Shown: piece after piece, positions 27,801 to 34,991 of the stretch
How the letters are laid out: every line of letters begins with the position of its first letter
Position numbering within the stretch: position 1 is the first letter of the stretch
DNA from: a virus
Direction: 5' to 3' (one strand)
DNA: 41,328 nucleotides
IMG/VR virus record: IMGVR_UViG_3300031758_000171
Location: 1-41,328 of that record
Notes under the pieces: generated by a model
Told to the model about the DNA's origin: nothing
Databases searched by the model: none
Seen by the model: only the letters and a program-made list of their open reading frames with translations
Made by a program: the position numbers and the translations under genes

Positions 27801-30800
27801 CTTGAACTAAATTAAAATACTTTCTTCCTAGTTCGTCTATAAGACGAGGATTAGGCACTAATCTGCCATTTTCATCCATATCGTACTTATACGGTAGTGG
27901 TCGGTAGGCACCTCCGTTAGCCCTCCTCGCCGCGCGCTCTTTGTCTAAAATCTCTTTTCTGGCTCTGTCTAACTTATTTTCTGCTTCTTCATATTTTTTA
28001 AATAATTGTTCGCGCTTTTTTAAATCTTTTCCGTATTTTTTAGGTTCTGGGACATCTGAACTTACTAATTTTTGAGGACCAGTTAGATTTAGTGGGGCAT
28101 AACTTACTATAAAACCTTCTGCTGGAGAGTCAAGTGGCGCTTTTTCAGCATTAGCCTCTAATTTTTCGGCAAAAAATGGTTCCACATTTTCGTATGTTTC
28201 TGGCTGGTCATTTTTAGATTCAGGCTTGTTTTCGTCAATGCTATAAACTTTTTCTTGTTCCAACTCAATTACTTGAATTTCTTTTGGTTCGCTCAACATC
28301 CAAACTGAAATTGGAATGGAGTATTTGCTTCTATTTCTGTCGTTAGTAAATTTCAACGTATCGGTGTTGAAGCGTGATAAATCGTCTTTTGGATTTTTTA
28401 TCAATGCTTCTCGTATTTCATTTAGCAAATCTTCTGGTACTTGCCCACGAAGAATTGGTATACCCTCTGCTGGGCGGTCTTCAGTGTCAAAAATATTTAC
28501 ATAATCTCTTGACCAAACTGGAGTAAGAACGGTTTGGTTGCCGACTACTCTAAACTTTCCGTTTACTACAGTTTCGTAATCGTGCGGGTAGAATGAGTTA
28601 GTTTTAGAGAGAGACACTCCATTAGCACCTTCTCTAATTTTTAGAATTATAGGACCCCTATCTGTGCCCCTATTAGTTGCGTACCAAGTGGCAACTCCGG
28701 GTGAGCGCGTGGCAGAAGCAAGTGGCATATCAACCGTATCGCCCTCTCTAACGCTTCTTAGTCTTTCTAATTCTGGAGTAGAAGCGTTTTCGCCATATCC
28801 GTTTGCCAACCCACGATATAGTGGCGGTTGAGGGCGACTATTTGCAATAGCATTGACCATTCCCTTTATGGCTTTTTCGCCCGGAGCACCCCAGCCTCTT
28901 TGGAGCATAAAGTGGCTTCCCTTGCCCTTATCAAACTCAGTTTCTGGAACTGGTAGTCCAATTAAACGACAAGCCTGTTGACGCATGTAGTCAATGAATT
29001 GATTTCCGTCAGGACCTCTCTCCCACGCCCACCAAGTGTTTCGTGTCATTCCGCCAGCATTTTTTGGAGAATTAGGTATCTCGTCTGTGGGGTCAAACGA
29101 GGTTATGTCAGCAACTGCGTCTCTTTCTGGCCGAATAAGTCTTTCAGGAGCATAGTTAACCCATTCGCCAAGTCTAAATCCACTTTCAGCAATTTGGTCT
29201 AGCGGACTTTCAACATCGCTATCAAATACAACTTGATAATTGGCTGCCCTGTTTTCAAAGTTAAAAGCATCACTTATTCCTCCTAATGGGCTCATATCTC
29301 TTTGACTAGAGACATCTATGCCTTTAGTGTTTCCACCAAGAACAACAAATTCTCTTTCATCTAAGCAACCAAAACCAGTGCCAGGGAAACAGAATATATC
29401 TTTTACATCAAACTCTTTGCGGAACAACCTACTTTGTTCGTAGCGGTTGGCAAAAATTGTTCCAATTCTTCTGCTTGTAGTCCAAGCCGATAACGGTCTA
29501 AGGCCCAAAGTTGCGGTAAATTTTCCACCGTTAGGAAAAGTAGACTCTACAATTTCGTGGTTACTAAATTTCTTTACTCCACGGAACAAAGTAAGTTTTT
29601 TTATTCCCTTACGCTTGAAATATTCTTGAGTAAGGTCGTATTGAGCCCTTAGAAACTTTCTAATTAAGTTTTCGCTAGTTTCTAAAATTTTATCTACTTT
29701 TACTTGTTTCTCTGGGCTAATTTCCCAATCAGCCGCCTTTTCAATTCCAAATTCTTTTTTGGCTAATTCTTGAATTGCTAAAGATAAAGGCTCGTCGCCG
29801 TTTGAAGTAAAAGCCCAAGAACTAATAAGTGCTCTTACAACTCCATATTGACTGCTCTCTTCATCATTAGGAAAGTTGACGACTATGCCCAAGTCTTTGA
29901 AAAGATTTGCTGTTTCTGCCCACTCCGATGCTTCAACAGAAGACATTTTATTTTCAAGGTTTTGTGCCACACCCTTTTTCAAAGCCCTTGCTAGTTCTAC
30001 GGTCCCCTCGCCCATAGGACCAGTTCCTATTTGACCAGTGCGAATTGCCTCTCTGTCGTGGAATTCCAATGAATTTTTTAGAGTAAGTGGCATCTCCCTT
30101 TTGTGGAAAGTGGAGTCTTCGGCAATTGATACCCAAATTGCTTCTGTTGGGTGGTGTCGCGCAATTTCATTTCTTTCTGCGTCGTTTAGTAGTCTAGAGT
30201 CACGGCGCGAAGGAGCGTAATTTACTTCTAATCCCAAGTCTGGAAGTAAGTTTGGAAGAGATTCGTAAGTAATGGCTTGTGGCTCTGGAGATGGGTATTT
30301 GACTGGACTACCTTCTCCACGAGTGTTTAGAACACTGTAGGTTCCTATATCAACGCTATCTACAACTCCACCTAGAACTACCATTTCTTTTTCTTCATAA
30401 CAACCATTACCAAAGCCTGGCATAGAAAATATGTTTTTTACATCAAATTCTTTACGGAATACTCTTCCGTCTTCTCCCCTAGCAAACCCAATTGCTACCC
30501 CCTCTGAAGTCGACCAAGATGATAAAGGTCTTAGTCTTACTGCTCCTGAAATGCCATTTTCTGTTGAGGAAGTGGTCTTTGGCATATCGTGAGCCTTGAA
30601 GTTTTTGACTCCACGATAGAGAGTTATTTTAGATATACCCTTTTTCTTGAAATATTCTTGAGTGAGGTCATACTGGGCTTGTAAAAATCTTCCAATCAAG
30701 TTTCTGTTTTTGTCAGCAACATCTTTAACCTGTATCTCCATACCGATTCCGTTATTCCATTCGGCTGAACCTCTAATGCCAAACTGTCTTCTAGCCACTT

Positions 30801-33800
30801 CTTGAATAGCAAGAGACGAAACATGCGAACCGTTGGATGTGGATGCCCATCGACTAACTAGGCTTGAAACGGCGGTATACCTAACAGCATCTAAAAATTC
30901 TCTATTATCACTGTCTGGAAGAATAAGATTTTTGAAAAGAGTAAATCCGCCTAATCGACCATTTTCATTATAGGCATCAAGAATTAGTCGTGCTTCTTCA
31001 AGAGTTACCTCTTTAGTAGAATTAATTTTGTCAACGAGTTCCTTCTGTTCTCTATAAAAATCATTATTTGTCGTAGCCCATCTCAAGACATTAGCAAATT
31101 CTGCTCTAAGGTTTACACCAACTTCTTTTCTTGCATCTAGACTATAAAAAATTACTTCTTGAAGTTTTTTAGGCTCAGACCAGTCCATGTGTTTAGATAG
31201 TCCAGAGAACACCCCCAAATCATCTAATACTCTTACAAACTCTTTGTCGTCAACATCCTTGAGTTTTTCTGCTAGAGATTTAGCAACATTTGCTTTTAGC
31301 CTTTTAGCCAAGTGTTTTTCTGGGTCATTGTTTTGATTTATAGCAATAGCCTCGTCAATTATGCCGTTTAGACTTACTCCCAGTACATCTTTAGAAAGTC
31401 TTAGCCAAATTGCTAGTTGTGGGTCAGTTACTCTTTCTGAGTCTGGTCTTGTGGTGGGGAGAGGCGCGTAATTAACTTCGAATGGGCCTCCTTCGCCCAA
31501 GCCATCTGCTCCTCCTCCGTCATCTGGGAGAAGTTCTCCGGGACTTTCACTAGATTCAGGTCGTGGCCCTTTGACGAGTCCTTGGAGTCTGACATCTATT
31601 TGCTCCTTTGTTTGAGGTTCGATATCCACATCAATGTATGTTGTGTCATCTAACTTAGTTTTTCTAATTATAGTCATTTTTGTATTGCGACGCATAATTA
31701 CTTCATCGTCGCCAACATGTATAGCATTCATACCCTGCGGAGCAAGAATTCTAAAAACAACTCTTTCTTTGCCTTGACTTTTTTCGGCTCTAAAATCTAA
31801 ATAACTTGTTGCGGTGTCTACATCTAGTCCAGAAGACTGGAAACCTCTGTCAAAGTAAGAGTCCTGAATTTCTATTTGACTTACCAACTCAGGGTCTAGC
31901 CAAGCCCCCCTATACAGCACGGTGTTTTGTTTTAATTTAGATTTATTTACAAGCCTATCCACGCTTTTTACTTTAGAACTAGCAACCTGACCTTCTCGGA
32001 GACCAGCGTTCATCTTTAGAGTTGCTTCATCGTCGCCGACATACCTATCTCTAATGTCTAATAAACCTTGATTAACAGCAAGTCCGTTGTTTTTCCCGCC
32101 CGGGTCCATACCGTCAGCCATTTCAAAAACTGAACGAATGTAATTTTGGAATACAGAATTTCTATTTTTTTCAGCGTCGTCTCTGCGTTTTAGGTGTTCA
32201 TAAATTTCTGGACTTACTTTTGCTACTTCTGGATTTGGAGAACCGTCGTCTTTAAAAAATCCTATTCCAGTATCACGCTCAAAGTTTTGCCAAACTGCAT
32301 AATTATCTCTAAACCACTTATTTTCTTCATCTGTAATCCTGTCGGATTCTTCCCTAACTCTTTTATCTTCTTCTTTATCTAGAACTGGAGTATTTCGTAT
32401 TGTTTCTCTTCTACGCTTTTCAACTTCAATGTAATAACTCTTGCCCTCTGAGGCACCAAAAATAGCAATTTCGCCTCGTTTTTCTCCAGCGTCAAATGCA
32501 TCATCAAAATCTTTTATCCACTCACTGACATCTAGAAAGACCATTTCTTTCTTGTCAATTACATTTCCATTTTCGTCTTTCACCTCAACCATGTCTGTCC
32601 AAGTTCCAAGATAAAAACCTTTTTCCATAAGTTTTTCTTGGTTTTTTAAAGCATAAGCACGAAGAATTTTTGGCCCCTCGATTGGGTCCATAAAGTCTTC
32701 TGGAGTAACTAACTGCTCACGCTTTTTTACGCTTCCATCTGGTTGCACAACATCAGCCTCGTGAGCAACTAAATATCCTTGGTCTGGATTACTTCCATCA
32801 ACAAAATCAACCGAGTTTCCGCCCCACTGCAATGTGTTGGCAATTATTTCTTCGTAGAAATCTTGTCCTTGTTCTAGGTCTTTTGGAATTTCAGTATCAC
32901 GCTCAATGTCTTCGGTATCTTGGTAGTAGCCAAGTATCTCTCTTTTACCGTCGCTTCTTACTCTTTCAAGTCTCCATAAATTGCTTACATCGCCATCCCA
33001 GTCTTTAGCACCGTCAAAAGTTTCAATTGGCTTCCCACTTTCAAGAACTTGCTTTCTAACATTTTTGGCTTGCTCTTGCTTTTTAGGAGCCATAGATACA
33101 GCAATAAATCGGCCACTAGGGTCTGTATAAGAATCGTTTCCCATAGCGACATCTCTGCCCCCAGCGTAGTATCCGTAAGGATTATAATCCGCTGGTATGT
33201 AGCCTCTTTCTTGCTTTTTCCAGCCTTTTATAAATCCTTGCTCTTGTGGTTCATCTAATTCGGCTTTCTTTTTGCTAGGAGAAAGTTTCTTATCATAGCG
33301 AGCAATCAACGCCTGAGCGTCACCCCACCCCTGAGCCACGGCAAATGGCTTATCAACTACCGTTCCGTCAGCGGAACCTTGGGCAATGTGATAAACGGGT
33401 AGGTCTGGATTTATGCTTTTATCAGAATTAGCACCACGAGTACGAGTGATGCTACTCTCTTTTGGTGCTGAGGCAAGGTTAGGATAGCGAGTTGCTATCC
33501 AACCATCAGCGGAACGGAAAACATCAACGCCGTTTTCGCTAGAAACTTTTTCCCAACCAGTTGGAGCATCTTTTAGTTGTAAAGTGCTTGGGTCCACAAT
33601 TAAATTTTTAGCAACGCTCTTTGAGCGTGGCTCTGGCAACCCTAAACTGTCTGGAAGAATTGCTTTTATCGCTTCTACTTGTGAAGCGGGAACGCTAATA
33701 ACTTTTCCAAAGTAAGGGCTACCTGGAACGCCCTCTAGGTCAAACGAATCTGTTTTTGCGTCGTATCCAGCAAATCTGAACAAAGAAGATACTGCGTCAA

Positions 33801-34509
33801 ATAATTTTCCGAGCCATACTCTGGCTCCACCGCCCATCCAAGCAAAGCGACCTCTTCTGTCGCGGCGCTGAGCCCTAGCCCTGGCGCTTCGTGCTAAAAA
33901 AGAGTTCCCCCCAGCGTAAGGGTTTCCAGCGGCGGTCAAGCCGAGGATGATATCCCTTGGTACTTGGGTAGCGTTAGTTGCTTCCAACTTTGCTATTAGA
34001 TACTCACGCTCTACGCTCTCTTCTGGTGTAACAAAAGCAGTAGCGACTAATGGGCGGAACTCTTCGGCAATTCTAGGGTCTGCCGACATCCACTCAGCAC
34101 GGGCTTGAGCCAACTCTTCCTCAGAAAAGTCGTTTGGTCTGGTTGATAGGGGGTGTCCTACTGGAAGTAGGTCTCTGTGTTCTCCAGCAATCTTTGGCTG
34201 TGCGCCAGTAGTTGCCATATTCACAAAGTCTGATAATTCTCTCATTGCGGTAAACGCTCTTTGAGAGGGGTTGTTGAAATTGGTGACTGTTCTGTTGAGA
34301 CTTCGCTCTAGAACTTCAAGCATTTCAAATCTTCCAACTCTACGGCTAGGAAGAGTTTTGCTGTTTGCTGACGCTACTAAAGCAGTACCTTCGATGACAA
34401 CATTTGTTTTATCTTTCTTCACATAAACAGATGGAAGAGCAGGTCTGTCGGCACCTTCAATGATTTTATTTATTTCATCAACAGGGTCAAAGTTTTCGTA
34501 TTCACTCAT
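24820..34509 (-). CDS. 3229-residue polyvalent protein with five tandem ADP-ribosyltransferase-like domains and a C-terminal HExxH domain
   Basis: Early residues hold ALVASA (V45) and LTAAGN (T192), then the basic module QRRDRRGRFAWMGGG (214-228). ART-like domains follow: ART1 (R867 in VLYRG, S892/S893, E936); ART2 (R1299, SSWSTS, E1373-K-E1375); ART3 (R1643, E1718-R-E1720); ART4 (R1899, SATRS, E1979); ART5 (R2346 in LHRG, but Ala where ART1 has E936). Each unit is preceded or followed by V[NS]YAP, at 1012, 1429, 1784, 2135 and 2530. ART2 and ART3 are paralogues with the same helical prelude (QYDLTQEYFK); ART1 and ART5 form another pair. After 2530 come a charged coiled coil and HELTH (3048-3052), a zincin motif. 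The ATG overlaps the Dps stop (TAATG). R-S-E ART logic is established; packaging and injection are inference. Confidence 0.8.
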   Translation of the reverse strand: MSEYENFDPVDEINKIIEGADRPALPSVYVKKDKTNVVIEGTALVASANSKTLPSRRVGRFEMLEVLERSLNRTVTNFNNPSQRAFTAMRELSDFVNMATTGAQPKIAGEHRDLLPVGHPLSTRPNDFSEEELAQARAEWMSADPRIAEEFRPLVATAFVTPEESVEREYLIAKLEATNATQVPRDIILGLTAAGNPYAGGNSFLARSARARAQRRDRRGRFAWMGGGARVWLGKLFDAVSSLFRFAGYDAKTDSFDLEGVPGSPYFGKVISVPASQVEAIKAILPDSLGLPEPRSKSVAKNLIVDPSTLQLKDAPTGWEKVSSENGVDVFRSADGWIATRYPNLASAPKESSITRTRGANSDKSINPDLPVYHIAQGSADGTVVDKPFAVAQGWGDAQALIARYDKKLSPSKKKAELDEPQEQGFIKGWKKQERGYIPADYNPYGYYAGGRDVAMGNDSYTDPSGRFIAVSMAPKKQEQAKNVRKQVLESGKPIETFDGAKDWDGDVSNLWRLERVRSDGKREILGYYQDTEDIERDTEIPKDLEQGQDFYEEIIANTLQWGGNSVDFVDGSNPDQGYLVAHEADVVQPDGSVKKREQLVTPEDFMDPIEGPKILRAYALKNQEKLMEKGFYLGTWTDMVEVKDENGNVIDKKEMVFLDVSEWIKDFDDAFDAGEKRGEIAIFGASEGKSYYIEVEKRRRETIRNTPVLDKEEDKRVREESDRITDEENKWFRDNYAVWQNFERDTGIGFFKDDGSPNPEVAKVSPEIYEHLKRRDDAEKNRNSVFQNYIRSVFEMADGMDPGGKNNGLAVNQGLLDIRDRYVGDDEATLKMNAGLREGQVASSKVKSVDRLVNKSKLKQNTVLYRGAWLDPELVSQIEIQDSYFDRGFQSSGLDVDTATSYLDFRAEKSQGKERVVFRILAPQGMNAIHVGDDEVIMRRNTKMTIIRKTKLDDTTYIDVDIEPQTKEQIDVRLQGLVKGPRPESSESPGELLPDDGGGADGLGEGGPFEVNYAPLPTTRPDSERVTDPQLAIWLRLSKDVLGVSLNGIIDEAIAINQNNDPEKHLAKRLKANVAKSLAEKLKDVDDKEFVRVLDDLGVFSGLSKHMDWSEPKKLQEVIFYSLDARKEVGVNLRAEFANVLRWATTNNDFYREQKELVDKINSTKEVTLEEARLILDAYNENGRLGGFTLFKNLILPDSDNREFLDAVRYTAVSSLVSRWASTSNGSHVSSLAIQEVARRQFGIRGSAEWNNGIGMEIQVKDVADKNRNLIGRFLQAQYDLTQEYFKKKGISKITLYRGVKNFKAHDMPKTTSSTENGISGAVRLRPLSSWSTSEGVAIGFARGEDGRVFRKEFDVKNIFSMPGFGNGCYEEKEMVVLGGVVDSVDIGTYSVLNTRGEGSPVKYPSPEPQAITYESLPNLLPDLGLEVNYAPSRRDSRLLNDAERNEIARHHPTEAIWVSIAEDSTFHKREMPLTLKNSLEFHDREAIRTGQIGTGPMGEGTVELARALKKGVAQNLENKMSSVEASEWAETANLFKDLGIVVNFPNDEESSQYGVVRALISSWAFTSNGDEPLSLAIQELAKKEFGIEKAADWEISPEKQVKVDKILETSENLIRKFLRAQYDLTQEYFKRKGIKKLTLFRGVKKFSNHEIVESTFPNGGKFTATLGLRPLSAWTTSRRIGTIFANRYEQSRLFRKEFDVKDIFCFPGTGFGCLDEREFVVLGGNTKGIDVSSQRDMSPLGGISDAFNFENRAANYQVVFDSDVESPLDQIAESGFRLGEWVNYAPERLIRPERDAVADITSFDPTDEIPNSPKNAGGMTRNTWWAWERGPDGNQFIDYMRQQACRLIGLPVPETEFDKGKGSHFMLQRGWGAPGEKAIKGMVNAIANSRPQPPLYRGLANGYGENASTPELERLRSVREGDTVDMPLASATRSPGVATWYATNRGTDRGPIILKIREGANGVSLSKTNSFYPHDYETVVNGKFRVVGNQTVLTPVWSRDYVNIFDTEDRPAEGIPILRGQVPEDLLNEIREALIKNPKDDLSRFNTDTLKFTNDRNRSKYSIPISVWMLSEPKEIQVIELEQEKVYSIDENKPESKNDQPETYENVEPFFAEKLEANAEKAPLDSPAEGFIVSYAPLNLTGPQKLVSSDVPEPKKYGKDLKKREQLFKKYEEAENKLDRARKEILDKERAARRANGGAYRPLPYKYDMDENGRLVPNPRLIDELGRKYFNLVQDLADSINALRDFDKKFIESKFELSVGGVIPNPPSRTEITSPGDIWQGLKNVRKESLYAIGDWGASETSRQVLASTRGSYVYNKSMKPEFVSRISPLISQSTLKENTQLHRGEWLPENIVDAAEVGDSIYFDNIQELSLLSDVPNKQLLRRNGDQLDKTYYFNKGKKPVVLRLNCPKGMNALYTKNQADESENFSDIDAGRDREDAMVQAVLLRPDVKMKLVSKTEKDGVTYLEFDVEPKTKEEIESNKSGLIKKDGQVVEQIMPQPEDLGALETPEGFILGNDAPIEPDNRLVVNYAPKNKNKGAGLAKEVERRQKLAEAQKKIQGELKEKQEKEKEILKERMEEQKEELAQKIPEIAQMLPSSPQDLLDPNQPLNILGSTDITQEIFNVPGGDDPEKPNSIQILEPNQVWKDLVSTMEALGSAASDDIENQVNEKFAETIKDLNAQKKQVKASRDEAELGLRTLERAAQQLENSAILNNFGANNSPVRQSIIDTALSYINDKYFLKDPNAPDLVWNSDFGAFAQWAVKKRYPNISKDEALTKTLALLTAANSHLIEIAKMPDSAQRDAEVKKVIAKMMLGTYFTQTWESFFDAAHNLNVTNNPNSAAWEAELSEIIGNNPIPDYNQLARNLFNKLEIYEDNKKNYKKAITDFSKKVHDEIIKPKLEELGIVFGHSVTIEPREINYVGKGSLGHDANRNPVFVPNPSIRATGDLTDARGYASILTEAIQTLPYPIALLVKNFIASNDVIFFATDRGNFSYLPKDRSTYSLSGNLSPQDAFMSLGLDGPDEDDSSGRPIPGSGRKRAVSVAAHELTHMMIQALFPELKPAEWAVLARFITQRDANGNLIQNLVNGNLGDTVLSSEITNLTPASLLALLSNEEVSVFAPEISTPYSTQHQKGSKKVGGVRGLNPFLHGEFFSTLTQAMFSGDPTIMYPGNLVSPGDKLRVGFNADGTPKYFTIPDGPIFNAGALPVGIVLSLLMNELAKQKQGIP

Positions 34510-34982
34510 TACTTGAACTCGATTCTGGTTATGACGGTTGAGTCAGCACCAATAGTGGTGCCTATTTGCCAAACCCACTTAGCGTGTTGGTCAATACGCT
34601 CTGCTAGGAAGTTGGCAATTCCTTGTTCATTACAAGCGTTGGCAATATCAAACGCTTTTGTTAAACACTCTTTAAGGTGGCAATTTATTTCGTATAGATT
34701 GCTACTCATTTCAATCGGGTCGCCTGAAACTGGATTTACGCTAACGCAAGTTAGAGAAGCAAAGTCTTCTAAAGTAAATGGAGCGTCAAACCCAAGTTTG
34801 CGAATATTCTCGGCTAACGGGTCAATTGCTGAATCAGCGTCTTCATAAAGTGTTGCGAAGAAGTCGTGAAACTGAGTGAACTCAGGACCTTTCACATTCC
34901 AGTGATAGCCGTGAGCAATGAACTTGTATGTAACCGTATCGGCTAAACATACTGCTAGATGTTCTGCTAATTTCTGATGCAT
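34509..34982 (-). CDS. dps: Dps/ferritin-like DNA-protection protein
   Basis: A 157-residue protein with the Dps signature HWNVKGPEF at 27-35 followed by FHDFFATLYEDADSAIDPLAENIRKLG. H27, H39, D54 and E58 match the spacing of the inter-subunit ferroxidase ligands known in Dps (H-x11-H, then D and E four apart), so iron oxidation is likely. Dps dodecamers bind iron, detoxify peroxide and often bind DNA; here there is no Lys-rich N-terminal tail, so DNA binding is uncertain. It sits between portal and a giant head protein with TAATG coupling downstream, an unusual place for a stress gene. The start is ATG; only a weak AAGAAAG-type ribosome-binding site precedes it. Confidence 0.85.
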   Translation of the reverse strand: MHQKLAEHLAVCLADTVTYKFIAHGYHWNVKGPEFTQFHDFFATLYEDADSAIDPLAENIRKLGFDAPFTLEDFASLTCVSVNPVSGDPIEMSSNLYEINCHLKECLTKAFDIANACNEQGIANFLAERIDQHAKWVWQIGTTIGADSTVITRIEFK

Positions 34983-34991
34983 TTTTCTTTC

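Noticed and set aside
24820-34509. Classical MuF (Mu gpF-like) domain
   Set aside because: Position in the operon fits MuF, but no MuF-type motif could be seen; only ART and other domains are supported.
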